DNA of 64,000 nt from Cryptomeria japonica (taxonomy: Eukaryota > Streptophyta > Pinopsida > Cupressales > Cupressaceae): the NCBI RefSeq assembly GCF_030272615.1, contig NC_081409.1, forward strand, positions 19,532,260 to 19,596,259, in the 5' to 3' direction. How positions within the stretch are numbered: position 1 is the first letter of the stretch; each line of letters begins with the position of its first letter. Under the pieces are notes generated by a model. That model made no database searches. It was not told the DNA's origin and saw nothing but the letters and a program-made list of their open reading frames with translations. The position numbers and the translations under genes were made by a program. Positions 32,915 through 44,045 of the stretch are shown here, piece by piece.

Positions 32915-33046
32915 TATGGCAAAGGCCTTCTCATTATGCAAAGAATGGGTTATGATGGTCAGAGTGCTTTGAGACCATGCAAGAAAGGATGACATGAACC
33001 GCTGTAGTCGGAATTAAAGCCCAAAGATAACACAGGACTAGGCTTT
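32915..33046 (+). pseudogene. G-patch-like domain after the protease (block C)
   Basis: In the frame after the protease: YGKGLLIMQRMGYDGQ, then LRPCKKG, a HEPL segment and NTGLGF. The spacing of Gly residues and the EP(L) and GLGF elements fit the glycine-rich G-patch, an RNA-binding module also known from the protease C-terminus of betaretroviruses. Two stops (TGA, TAG) interrupt it. The assignment rests on pattern alone. Confidence 0.55.
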
Positions 33047-34240
33047 CAAAAGGAGATCCTTCCTAAGCTTAGATTCAAAGGGAAACCTAGCAAACCACTA
33101 TATCAGCCTATTACAAAGAGGTCACCTTTGATTATAAAAGCAACATCAAACACCATAGCAACTACCCCATTAAGGCTAAAAATCCCAGCAAAACCATCCA
33201 CAACACCAGTCATCCCACCAATCAAAAAAACAACCCCATCAGCAACAACAATAACATCAATAGCACCATTAGTAGAAACAATTGTATCAGAACCCCCAGC
33301 AATATCGACAACACCAAAAATTCTAGCAGAAGTAGTAGATTCAACACTACCAATACTCCTCATATTGGATTCATTGATCCCCATAATCCTTCCTGCAGCA
33401 CCAATCATTTCATCTACAAAACCGATCACACCTACAGTGTTTAACTCAAAGGACATCCCAGTATGGTATAGTAATCAGATAATTGAAAGCGACTCAGAGA
33501 CTAACTCACATGAATGGGAATTTGATTCCATCTAGCTTAATACTTCAAATGAGGAAGACACATCACTACCTCCACCCCACAAAGACATCCTTGTTTATGA
33601 AGAAGCACAGATAAAGACCTCTTAGATTCCTAAACTGGAAACTTCTTCCACGGACCCTACATCACATCCTATTGTTGATTCTAATAGGGAGAGTACCATC
33701 AATGACCTACACCAGAATGTCTTAACCCTCACTGATACATCTAACGAACTTAACCTAATTGATGAGGTAATGCCCATTAGCCATCCTGAACTCATCGAAT
33801 GGAACCAACCTAATCCCCCATGTCTTGACCATTTCCAAAACGATGAGGCGATCATTGACTTTTTGGAACTACGGGAAAACATACCAAGCGGGGATCACAA
33901 AGTTGGATTAGCCATTGAAATTAATAGCGCAACATACTTTGGGGTGGATGCCAAACCTTTCAGCTACAAAAATATAACAATAAAACATGGATCTTCCAGT
34001 GAAATCCACACTGTGGCACTGTTTGATCCCACAAAAGTAAAAAGAAAGAGCGTATCCAATGGTGAAAACCTATCTGAGGCGCTTGAGGATGAAAGGTTTG
34101 ACATTCTCCCCTCTAGTACATAGTAGGAACGATCAACAATTCTCATCAAGGAAACCAAAGAATACAATGTGGGGACTCCTGAAACTCATCACCACATACA
34201 TCTGGCATCTCTTTTAACTCCAGAGGAATGGCCTAAGTTT
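33047..34240 (+). pseudogene. Linker between protease and RT (block C)
   Basis: A Thr/Pro/Ile/Ser-rich stretch (33128-33535) of low complexity followed by a more ordered part (33770-34123: NDEAIIDFLELRENIPSG, VGLAIEINSATYFGVDA). Two stops separate the pieces. At 34061-34083 the RNA contains one copy of the two-stem hairpin motif (GGTG, AAAA, CCT, loop, AGG, CGCT), read in protein as GENLSEALE; E has GENLSEAPK at the same place (53938-53960). Confidence 0.65.
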
Positions 34241-35660
34241 TTAGAATTCTTCTAGAAGTGCCAGATTAACTTTGCATGGTCCTATGCAGACATGCCTAGG
34301 CTTTATCCTGATTTAGTCATGCATCACCTCACCATCACAGAAGGAGCCAAACCTGTCAAGCAGAAGCTTCGCAAGATGCATCCCCAGATTGTGATACTAG
34401 TCAAAGCAGAACTTAAGAAACTCCTGGATGTCGGTTTCATTAGACCAATTGATTATGCAGATTGGATCTCCAATATTGTGCATGTCGGCAAACCAAATGG
34501 GGGCATTTGTATCTCTACTGACTTCAAAGATCTGAACAAAGCATGTCCTAAAGATGACTTCCCCCTACCAAACATCGACATAATAGTGGACCTAACAACA
34601 GGACATGCCATGCTTTCACTCATGGATGGCTTTTTAGGGTACAATCAGATAAAGATCACACCAGAGGATCAACATAAGACAACCTTCACATGTCCATGGG
34701 GAACATACTGCTGGAATGTAATGCCTTTTGGTCTAAATAATGTAGGAGCGACCTATCAACGAGCAATGACCACCATCTTCCATGACATGATGCATACTAT
34801 AATGAAAGATTATGTTGATGACTTACTAGCAAAATCACTCACAAGAGATGGTCATTTGGACATATTAGAGCAAATCTTTGACAGACTAGAACAATATCAT
34901 GTTCGACTCAACCCAAAGAAATGTGTCTTTGGAGTAACCTCTAGGAAGCTTCTAGGATACATTGTCTCAAGCAAAGGCATTGAGGTCAACCCAGCAAAGG
35001 TCAAAGCAATCATGGACATGCCACCACCAAAGAACATCAGTCAGCTAAGGACATTACAAGGGCACCTACAATCAATTTGGAGATTCATTGCAAAACTGGC
35101 AGATAAGTGTCACCCCATTACACACCTATTACATAAGAACATCCGCTTTCAATGGGATACCAGATGCCAGCAAGCATTCCAGATGCTTAAAGACTACCTC
35201 ATGAATACACCATTGTTGATCTCACCAGATCCGAGTAAGCCTCTACTACTCTATATCTGAACAACAAATACAACATTAGGTGTACTACTGGCACAACACA
35301 ATACAGAAGGGAAAGAGTGTGTTGTTTACTACATCTCTTGCACACTGGTTGGCTATGAACTCAATTACATCCCTATTGAGCGAGCTTGCCTAGCAGTAAT
35401 CTTGGCAGACACTAAACTAAGGCACTATTTGTTGACACATAAAGTACAACTAATTGCAAAGATTGATCTGCTCAAATACTTACTTAGCAAAGCAGCATTG
35501 ACAGGCCGCTCGGCCAAATGGGTGATGATTCTAAGTGAATTTGACATCGAGTATGTGGACTATAAGGATATTAAGGGTCAAGTTATTGCAGATCAGTTGG
35601 TCGATGCACCACTCATAGGTGATCATCCTCTCATTTCCAATTTTCTAGATGAAGAGATAT
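34241..35660 (+). pseudogene. pol: Reverse transcriptase and RNase H of block C
   Basis: Ty3-type RT: NFAWSYADMP, KQKLRKMHPQ, DVGFIRPIDYADWISN, DFKDLNKACPKDDFPLPNID, MDGFLGYNQIKI, NVMPFGLNNVGATYQRAM and the catalytic YVDDLLAKS are all present. The connection region (PKKCVFGVTSRKLLGYIVS, NPAKVKAI) leads to RNase H from 35260, interrupted by a stop there (SKPLLLYI then TGA), with ELNYIPIERACLAV and the SAKWVMILSEFDIEY linker. The RT frame 34292-35260 is open for 322 codons, the best-preserved pol frame in the window. Confidence 0.93.
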
Positions 35661-36236
35661 TCATGATCACAGCAGCACAACCATGGAAACTATACTTTGA
35701 TAATTCATACACTAGGCATGGCTCGGGGGCAGGCATTTTTTTTATCACACCTCAAGGTGACAGCATCCTGAAGTCTTACAGGCTCACATTTCCATGCACA
35801 AACAACATAGCTAAATATGAGGCCTTGATCACAGGACTCAGGCTAGCCATACAATGGAAGTTACAAGAACTACAAGTATATGGCAACTCCCAACTGGTCA
35901 CTCGATAAGCAACAGATGAATATCAGACCAAGGATGATAAACTCATGCCATACAAACAAATGGTGGACAAATTAAAGGTATCTTTTACTACTACTACCTT
36001 TGAACAAATACCCAGGGACCAAAATTGAGCTGTTGATGTTATAGCTACCATTGCATCTCTCCTAGATCTTCCACAGAATTCAACATGCTAAGAGTTCTTG
36101 GTCGGACAGCTTTGGATTCCCACTTATGATATCCCCGAATCTGAGATGATATGTCACCTTATCGGTTCTGAATCCCCATGTTACAGTGAGTTCTACACCT
36201 ACCTCTGTGATCACATACTTCCTCCTGTGGTCGTAT
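35661..36236 (+). pseudogene. pol: Second (archaeal-type) RNase H of block C
   Basis: WKLYFDNSYTRHGSGAGIFF, CTNNIAKYEALITGLRLAI and LQVYGNSQLVTR give the D, E and (mutated, D to N) third acidic position of an archaeal-type RNase H, the second RNase H that marks the Tat lineage. A stop follows at 35906. The frame continues (KLMPYKQMVDKL) to the linker before integrase and ends at about 36236 against an inverted LTR. No integrase follows on this strand. Confidence 0.9.
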
Positions 36237-36239
36237 AAC

Positions 36240-37608
36240 ACAATGCAAAGACAAACGTTAGTGTTAATCAACCAAAAACTAGTCTAAGCAGGCATACCAA
36301 AAGAGACACTAAAAATATGATAAAATATTTAGCTATGGCAGCAAATAGAACAAGGAATCTCCAAATGCCTTCTAACATGCTTTTAGCTCCTTCTCCCTTA
36401 TTCCTCTCCTCTCCAAGTTCCAAATTAGTGTAGCTCTCAGTAGCTTTTTGCACTATGGATGCCTTATGAAGGTTCAAGATTGAAATGCTTTAACTATGTT
36501 ATGAAAGTGTAAAACAAACTAGTTATGATATGTTATGAAATGAACTAAGATTTATTTTAATCCAAAATGACAATATATTAGTGATTTATGCTAAATGCTC
36601 TTCTCTAAAATTGGCTATAAGTTAAATGCATACAAGTTTTCAAGATCTAGAATATGAAGAAATGAGCTCTATTTATAAGGAAAATGGAGCAATTGATGGT
36701 TGAGATTGAGTAATCTCAACAAGGGTCAGGATTGAATGATATTCAATCCATGTGAAGGCTTTCAACCCAATCCCAAGATGACAAGTGTCAATATGAGATA
36801 GGTTGAGAGGAGAGGGAATAAGCATTAAATGTTTGACATGACCTGAGAGTTAACTTAGGAGTTAAGGTCAAGGTTGGGTTGAGTGAATAAATTCTTTATT
36901 CAAAGAATAAAGCTGTTATCCAATGGATAAACTCTTGTGCAAAGTTTAAAGGGATAACCATGGTCAAAGAAATAAATGTTTGAGGAGACACATGAGTCAC
37001 ATGAGGGTTGAGTTAGGGGTTAACCATAAATGGTCATGTAAGAGCCATAAGTGGTTTGGAAGACCTTAGAGGTTAATTTGTTGAACACACAAAGCATTTA
37101 ATGCTTTTCAAAGACTTTGAAGTCTTTGAGAAGTGACTCCAAGTTTCTTAGGAATGTGACAGTAATTAGGGGATGGATTAGGTTAATTAGGAAGGGTTTA
37201 GAAGAATCTAGAAGGGGGTTAGGATTGCAAGTGGGTTTGGTGGGTGAGGGAAAATAGGATTTTAATTAAAATAAAATTAATTTATTTCAATTTGTGGTTG
37301 CAACTTCCATTTGTAGGAAAATGCAAGTGGGGGAGGGATTTAATGATTTAAATAAATATTTTATTTTATTTATTTAAAAGAGTAAAGGGGATTAAATTGA
37401 ATAAATAGAATTTATTCATTTAATTGATTGTGAATTTGGTTTAATGAATTAATTAAAATAAATTCAATAATTTATTTAATTAATAGGAGAATGTTTTTGA
37501 AGATGAAATTAATTAAATGTTAATTTAATTAACTGATGGCTAGTGGGTTTTAATCAAATAAATAGAAAATATTCATTTAATTAAAATGGACAGATTTATG
37601 TGACTACA
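36240..37608 (-). repeat. B-family LTR (right outer LTR of B/C)
   Basis: Minus orientation, from TGTAGTCACATAAATCTGTCC at 37608 to about 36240. About 30-60 bp of its 3' end are missing or diverged, and no primer site follows on the minus strand. TATAAATAG lies at 36677-36669. The TTG frame 36477-36268 is kept at 69 codons although its nucleotides differ noticeably from the other two copies. AGTAC (37609-37613) nearly repeats GGTAC at 18300-18304. Confidence 0.85.
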
Positions 37609-37613
37609 AGTAC

Positions 37614-38255
37614 AATGACTTTTTGGATCAAACCTATGTCTGGATTGTCATAACCTATTTGCCATAATAAAGCTCAATGATGATAATGCACAAGAAGCTC
37701 TTTCACTTTCATATCTTCTACCTTCCATCCCCCTTTCTTGATTGACCTCCATCATCCTTCCCGAGTCTGTGTAGCCCGCTATCACATGACTGAGTATAAT
37801 GACACACCAAAAATGTTTGCATTTCATGTAGTTGCGCCTGCATCACCATATATTAGCATTTCATACATATAGATATTACAATTGCACCATATCTTGCACA
37901 CGACACATGTTAGCACATTTTACATTTTTCATCATGTAAATAGTTATTTGCATTTCATGCATTCTTATTTGTATTTGCATAAACTTATAAAAACATAAAA
38001 GAACAAAATAAAGAAATATTGCATTTCATCAATATACATATTCGCATTCATATCATAAACATCACATAGGTACACATGCATATAGCTGCTGCAAGGATGA
38101 ATCATCTCATATATATATCAAAATCATAAGTGTCATGATATAATGATGTCAAAATACATATGGCTATAAAATCACCCAAAGGTGTCTACATCATCATACA
38201 AAAATGGTACAAAAACTGATACATAGGGAGCCCTCTAAGGCTATGATGAACTCCC
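37614..38255 (+). other. Element A 3' region resumes
   Basis: No gene is recognised. The stretch is rich in TTGCATTTCAT and CATATCA words, like the part of E just before its PMD gene (58900-59110). It carries A from the B/C insertion to the end of the antisense PMD gene. Confidence 0.45.
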
Positions 38256-40124
38256 TCACTCGGAGCCGACTGGCCTTGATGGAGTCTGAGCCCTGGAAGG
38301 ACCCACCCTAGGATCATCTCTCATGCCCCCTCTATCTGGTGGTGGTGGAGGACCCATGACCCCACCGCTAGATGCCTGTTTCCTGTCTCTCCCTCTAGTG
38401 GTCGTCGTCGTTCGCAATGATCTCCGGAAGCTCCTAGCCCGCTGATCTGGTGGAACCACTCCATAGTACATGTCTCTCCAGTAGGCTATCTCCTCCCCTG
38501 CCTACAAAACATAGGCATATCTAGCCTCTGTGTCCTCAGTGTTGTCTCAGCCTTTGTATAGCGTTGAATAGTCTGATCCCTCTCCCACTCAGTGTCCCTC
38601 AGCTGTCTCCTCAGTCTAGTTTTCTCCCTCTCCAGATCTTGGATCTCATCTGCCTATCCCTAGCAAATCTCCCTCAAGGATAGTAGCTCATCCTCCTCCT
38701 CTCCCCCCTCACCCTGTCCCTATGGCTACTCTTGTCCTCATCCCAGTCCTTGTACATGTCTAGGAACCTATGCTACTAGCACCTATAAAGGCAATCCACC
38801 TTTGCCCCTCACTATGTGAGCCTACTAAAACTGTCTCTCCTCTTCACCCTCTCTCCTCAGAGCCACTCTCCTCTCTACCACTGCACCCCACCTCCGTCAT
38901 CGACCTCTACCTCCACCATCTCCACTATCATCTCCATCACCTCCATCGTCTCCATCTATTGACTCCCCTGGATCCGTCAGTCGTGGAAATGGATGCTCTC
39001 CCCAATATGTAGTGTATTCTGCATCCATTCTTGCATCCTCTATATCTGCCCATATATCCCAAGGTAGGGGAACCATCTCTACCATCTGTGTCACAACCTG
39101 ATCATAAGAAAGCAATGGCCCCAAATGCACCTGATCCCTCACTGTCTGTGCATACATCTTTGACCCCCGTGGCATCTATTGTATCTTATCAAACTACCTG
39201 CCCACCCTATCTACCAATTGCCTCTCAATAACATATGGTGTCCGAACAATCAGATACGTGCTCCAGAATACATGTAGAATCTCCACTACATCATCCTCCC
39301 ACTCCTCACAGTCTAAGTAAGGCCTCCATATCACACTATCTATCTCATCGATAACCCTGTGCCACTACTCCAGTCTCCCAATCTATGGCTGTGACGTATT
39401 TATATCATACAAGTGTACATAGCTACACCCATGTCCCCTACCTCTAAAGTGTATCGGACATGTAACTAGCAGATGCTCATATCCCCATACCTGCAAGAGT
39501 GTCACTCCACATCCCAATCCTTCTGATCCATGATACACAAACTGATGCAGCTAATAATACAAGTATGCCAGTAGACATGGCCCCCATGCAAACCTAGTGT
39601 GCTCAGTCACCAATGTCTCCAGAGTCCTCCCCCATCCCACAGCCAACCCTCATGTCGCTCTATCCGGATAGAGGAACCCACTGATAACTCCTGCTAGAAC
39701 TGCCAGTAGTGCCAATCTTGTCTGTGTCATGGTCTCCCAAGCCACATGTCTAGCCCTCATCTCTAGCCCTGGATCTTGAAACAGTCATCTTAGTGCATCC
39801 CTGTCTCCATCTCGATCATAAGGAAACAACTCCCCATTGATTGATATCTTTAGTATCCTATACAAATCCTCCAAGGTGACTATCATCTCACCCATCAGCA
39901 AATGAAACATGCATGTCTCTGAGTTCCATCTCTCAGCTAAAGCAGTCAACAATCCCATGTTTTCCCAAAACTCATGCACATACAGAATATATCGCAAGCC
40001 CATAGCCTGAACTGCTTCTCTATCCTCGAGTGTCAGCTCTGGTCATAAACTCTGAGTTGAAGGGAATCTCTCCTGTGACTCCAGCATAGGTAGGTCCTCC
40101 TGCAGTCAAGCAAATCAACTGTGT

Positions 40125-40450
40125 CAATCCTAGTGGTACTCCCTGTTCATCACAAAGTGCTACTTCTTATCCTAGTGGTACTCCTTGTTCATCATAAAGT
40201 GTTGTTTCTTATCCTAGTGGTACTCCTTGTTCATCACAAAGTGTTGCTTTCTATCCTAGTGGTACTCCCTGCTCATCACAAAGTACTACTTTTTGTCCTA
40301 GTGCTTATATCTATCAGATGGCACTCTATCCTAGTGGTGCTCTTTGTTCATCACAAAGTGTTGCTTCCTATCCTAGTGGTACTCCCTGTTCATCACAAAG
40401 TGTTGCTTTCTATCCTAGTAGCATTCCTTATTCATCACAAAGTGTTGCTT
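40125..40450 (-). repeat. 42-bp minisatellite inside the PMD intron (element A)
   Basis: About eight copies of a 42-bp unit with TATCCTAGTGGTACTCC and TGTTCATCACAAAGTGTTGC on the + strand. One copy is partly replaced near 40295-40325. As 42 is divisible by three, several frames stay open; these are not taken as genes. Confidence 0.9.
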
Positions 40451-40504
40451 TGATCCTATCTTTAGGGCACCTGCTTGAGTGTGTCCTCTTGAGTAGCTTA
40501 TCCA

Positions 40505-40817
40505 ATTGACAACGTATGTTCTATCACAGAATTGTCAATCTCAGCCTGATCCAATTGGCAACGTATGTTCTATCACAGAATTGCCAATTTCTTTCATACT
40601 CCTTGTTCATCACAAAGTGCCTCGATCTATCCTATCCTAGTGCTCTGCTTGAGGGTATCCTCTTGAGTAGTTTCCTGGTTGGCAACATATGTTCTATCAC
40701 ATAATTGTCAATCCTAGCCCTATCTGCTATCCTAATCTTCCCTAGGGGACCTGTTTGAGTGTATCCTCATAGAAGCTTATCCAATCGACAACGTATGTTT
40801 ATCATAGAATTGTCGAT
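40505..40817. repeat. Four covarying inverted repeats in the PMD intron (element A)
   Basis: Inverted repeats at 40505-40539 (ATTGACAA/TTGTCAAT), 40554-40588 (ATTGGCAA/TTGCCAAT), 40678-40712 (GTTGGCAA/TTGTCAAT) and 40784-40817 (ATCGACAA/TTGTCGAT). The loop CGTATGTTCTATCACAGAA is nearly constant. Stem differences are matched on the other arm or give G-U pairs. Three copies are preceded by a GCTTGAGTGTATCCTCTTGA-like block. Confidence 0.8.
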
Positions 40818-40849
40818 TTGACCTTGAAGACATAAATGCACATTCATGA

Positions 40850-41060
40850 CACAAACACACTTGCATACTGCACATACGCACCTGCTCTGCACAGACACAC
40901 CTGTCTTTCATAAACACACCTAAAATACACAAATGCGCTCACATCTAACACAGATGCTATTACAATCATAGATGCGCCTGGCACCAACACAGACGTGCCT
41001 AGCCTACCCAGACTCACCTGGCACCAACGCAGGTGTGCCTTAGCATTTTTACCCTGCTTG
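40850..41060. repeat. Degenerate GCGC/ACAC motif array in the PMD intron (element A)
   Basis: Eight or more short units resembling ACACACCTG, GATGCGCCTGGCACC and GCAGGTGTGCC. It holds the place of the TAGCGCTATTGT array of B and the GCGCCTGTGT array of E. Confidence 0.55.
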
Positions 41061-41320
41061 ACATTTTTCTAAGACATACCTAAAACACATTTATTACCCT
41101 ACTTGACCTGCATTTATGACAGCAATTAATGCAACAAAGTACAAGGAGGTTTTGTGGTACTTACCGGCTCTCCTGCATCTGCTAGCCTCTGAAATCGGAG
41201 AACGTGATCAAATTTGTGCACCAATGCCATCGTTGTTGACTGTTGACTGCTCTTTGCTCTCTCTACACTCTGATCTCTTAGGTGTGTGGATGACAATGAG
41301 GATGTTTTCCCTCGCAGTCT

Positions 41321-41329
41321 ATCTTATAG
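41321..41329 (-). promoter_or_regulatory. Putative TATA box of the antisense PMD gene (element A)
   Basis: The minus strand reads TCTATAAGA about 95 bp before the PMD start codon at 41230. The distance matches B and E. Confidence 0.5.
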
Positions 41330-41426
41330 ACTACCCTAGCCCTAGTCCCCCGAGTCAGTCTTCTTTATCCCATGACTCTGTCACTCTATCGTATCTAGTC
41401 TGTCCATTCTACCATTTCTTTCTTAT

Positions 41427-41641
41427 CGAGAGATTGTCTGTGATCTTTTCAAACATTTTCATCCAATCTCTCGAGGGGGCCATTTCTTTTTTATCGAGAG
41501 ATTGTCTGTGATCTTTTCAAATATTTTCATCCAATATCTTGAGGGGACATATCATTCCCATCTTGGGGCAGCTTTGTATCAGTTCATCTTATTTTCTTTG
41601 AAACAACGGGACAAGCTGCATTGTCTCAAAGAGGGGCAAAA
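41427..41641 (+). promoter_or_regulatory. Hairpins, upstream purine tract and polypurine tract of element A
   Basis: CGAGAGATTG (41427-41436) pairs with CAATCTCTCG (41464-41473), which runs into GAGGGGGC. The whole segment is duplicated with mutations at 41488-41550. Further on, CTTTGAAACAA (41596-41606) pairs with TTGTCTCAAAG (41621-41631), which leads into the tract AAAGAGGGGCAAAA (41628-41641) before the LTR. Confidence 0.75.
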
Positions 41642-42703
41642 TGTAGACAACTAAAATTGTCATGTCTAATTAAATAAATATTTTATTTATTTAATTACTT
41701 TAGCCCAATTCTTCTATTAATTGAATAAATCTTTATTTATTTAATTAATTCATTTATCCTCTTCTAGCCATATTTCTCATTTAAAGAGATACATTTATTT
41801 ATTTAAATTATCTTTTCTTAAATTAAATGAATATTTTATTTATTTAATTGATCCTATTTCCTCTATTAATTAAATGAATCTTTATTTATTTAATTAATTC
41901 ATTAGCCTTTTCTACCAATGACACATGTCATTCATCTCTTAATTCCTACACTACCTACCCTCTCATTATTTTCTTATTTCTTTTACCTACCCTCTAATCA
42001 TAGCCCGCCATTTATCTTTTGCACCTCTTAATCGTATCCCTCCATTTCTTATAGTGTCTTCTATATAAGGAGATACTTCCTTCATTATCAAGCCCCAACT
42101 ACGCTTTTGAACTTTCAAATACGATCAAGTCTACTTGCAACCACACTTCCATTCTTTGTTGAGCTCTTGTGCACACATAAAATCTGAGAGCAAATATATC
42201 AAGCAAGATCAATGGAGATAGGAAGAATGGAGATTCAAACCCTATTGGACATTTGATGGTATAATCTTTGTGATTTCATTTGATTTGCATTATCTTGGGT
42301 AATCTTCATATGTTATGGTGGATCTTTGTTGTTGTTAGGCTAGGCTTTTGTGGTTGAATTCATTTAGTCTTTCAATATTGTTATTCCATTTTTACCATAA
42401 ACAGTTTGTTTATTTTAATATCATTTATTTAGTTGTACGATAATATTTGTGTCTTTCATATGGTCTATGTGCTCTATCTGTATAAGATGTTAGCGTGCTG
42501 AACTGGTGTCCTAGTTCTGTGCGCTCATCCATAAGACAAAGGCTTGACAAAATTGTTCAGAAGCATTGCCTATAGCTTGTTAGTCTATTTTTGTACTCTT
42601 CATCCCTTGGCTCACCCTTAGCATCATTTTAAGTGAGTAGAGCAAAATTAGGTTTTTTCCTTAAGGTTCATTACTTTAAGGGTAACAAATCCCATCCTCT
42701 ACA
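41642..42703 (+). repeat. LTR of element A (3' LTR)
   Basis: Starts TGTAGACAACTAAAATTGTC after the polypurine tract and ends CCCATCCTCTACA. A TATA box, CTATATAAGG, lies at 42061. U3 at 41660-41920 is built from AATTAAATAAAT palindromes. It is followed by a primer-binding site instead of a target duplication, so it is also joined to the 5' end of another element of the family. Confidence 0.85.
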
Positions 42704-42706
42704 TTT

Positions 42707-43016
42707 TGGTGAACCCGACATGAAGGCCAGTTGCATCATCATTTCTTTTAGTGTTTTCTTTGTATTTACATTTAAAATCTAAAGAGAAAAACAAAGAAAT
42801 AAACAAATTTTGACTTTGAACAAACCTTGAATCAACTTCCTTCATCACTGAGTATTGTAGACTTGCGACCTCCTCATAGTGTGGTCAAAGTGTTGTACAA
42901 ATTTTCCATGAGCTTTATGACCCAAACTGCCACAAGAGTTGTGTTGTTCTCAAATTTTGATTCCCTCCTATTCCTCCCTGTAAGAAAATTTAATAACTTT
43001 GTCCGTAAATGAAGAG
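42707..43016 (+). other. Primer-binding site and leader fragment after the A LTR
   Basis: TGGTGAACCCGACATGAAGG at 42707-42726 corresponds to the site of C and E. About 290 bp of leader-like sequence follow and then similarity to anything else here ends. A frame at 42827-43012 has no recognisable product. The presence of a primer site here implies an LTR-internal-LTR-internal tandem, later truncated. Confidence 0.55.
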
Positions 43017-44045
43017 GACACCAAGAAAATAGAATTCTAGACTAACATATAACAAGGTTTCAACAAAACCTTCTACACTTTGAACTTATCCAAAGCTCGG
43101 GTGGGTATACCTTTTGTGAATACTTTCACACTTTTAAATTGAGATCCACAGTAAACCAATGCTAAAACCTATGGACTTCATCACCTTAATAAAACTGAAA
43201 CATTAAAGAAAACTTATGCTCATTTTTAGTATTTGATCCCAGGAAAGATAGAAAGAATTCCATAACTGACATCAGTGCCTTATCCAGGCTACAGAGTCAC
43301 CTAAATCAAGCAAGAGTTTCAAAACTGAACATTCTCATACATTTCATCACTTCGGCTTTCATGAACCCCATACATGCCTCACATATATATAGGTTCTTTC
43401 ACTTTAAACTAAAACCATTTATCAAATTCAAAGCAGCAAACATTTGATCTACTGACAGAAATATTTCATGCATATTTAATCCCTCTCCTGAAGAGAAAAG
43501 CCAGAAATATATCTATAAGATTTCCTTAAAATCCATGCTCAATCGAATAACCCTAAATTATCCAAATGAAACCAGCAAATTAATGAATGCACACTAAAAG
43601 ACAAAGAAGATTTAGGCCTGAAACTTTGATCTATATATTTATATTCATTTCGAAAATTTTACATGACTCAAGGTAATTCCTGAGAGAACTAGAAAAACCC
43701 TAGATATATTTCAGTAGAGTTTCTTTACAAATTCTTGTGATGTTCTTTTTCTAAGTCCTGGTATCCATTTATAACAATATGGATGCAAACAAGCTTCGGA
43801 CTTTCCTAGGAAAAGTTTGTTACAACCATGATTCCGCTGAAAAGGAAAGCAAAATACAATCATTTCATTTCCTAACTGCCTTTTAAGTTTGTTGTTTCGC
43901 TACAACATCTTCTAACTATTCTAGGACTTCCTCTTCTTGTACTGCATATTTGTTTTTCCACTCTTGGAACACGTCATCACTTGGCCAGGAGAAGCTAACA
44001 ATCTTCTTTTTCATCTTATTTAGCCTTTTCCATGTGATTCTCAAT
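43017..44045. other. Unassigned interval
   Basis: AT-rich without ORFs, LTR ends or recognised repeats. It lies between a leader fragment and the 3' end of a minus-strand ORF and could be that gene's 3' flank. Confidence 0.4.

Larger units (their letters stand above)
18305..37608 (-). mobile_element. Element B/C: composite Tat retrotransposon with an inverted internal block
   Basis: Outer LTRs in the same orientation lie at 18305-19702 and about 36240-37608; flanking 5-mers are GGTAC and AGTAC (4 of 5 match). From the left LTR inward come polypurine tract, PMD gene, hairpins and integrase (to 26746). Then the orientation flips: a 3' LTR piece, primer site, leader, gag, protease, RT, RNase H and aRNase H run on the + strand to about 36236. 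The pol break falls at the same place (aRNase H-integrase linker) on both sides, within some 25 bp, so the two halves make one genome. Two separate insertions remain possible. Confidence 0.7.
38256..41230 (-). pseudogene. Plant mobile domain (PMD) protein gene, antisense in element A
   Basis: Minus-strand gene with predicted exon 1 at 41230-41165 (MALVHKFDHVLRFQRLADAG, 22 codons), intron 41164-40100 (GTAAGT...TGACTGCAG, phase 0) and exon 2 from 40099 (EDLPMLESQERFPSTQ). The PMD signatures are GLRYILYVHEFWENMG, AERWNSETCMFHLL and GEMIVTLEDLYRILKI. Toward the end come SSGGVMGPPPPPD and a basic stretch RSFRRSLRTTTTTRGRDRK. The exon junction aligns with B (LDDYGPA then EDL) and E. Multiple stops occur. 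The 1065-bp intron holds a minisatellite, a hairpin array and a motif array. PMD proteins are plant-specific; host members affect silencing and development, but the role in the element is unknown. Confidence 0.82.

Noticed and set aside
33103..33456. Val/Gly/Asp-rich minus-strand frame
   Set aside because: Antisense shadow of the Thr/Pro/Ile-rich linker of block C.
26747..36236. Block C as an independent full-length + strand element
   Set aside because: It has no 3' half, no 3' LTR in its orientation and no target duplication, and its end matches the start of B's integrase. A single rearranged element explains more, though it is not proven.
40121..40509. Frames with periodic 14-residue units
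   Set aside because: The 42-bp minisatellite is divisible by three, so frames stay open without selection; it lies inside the predicted intron.
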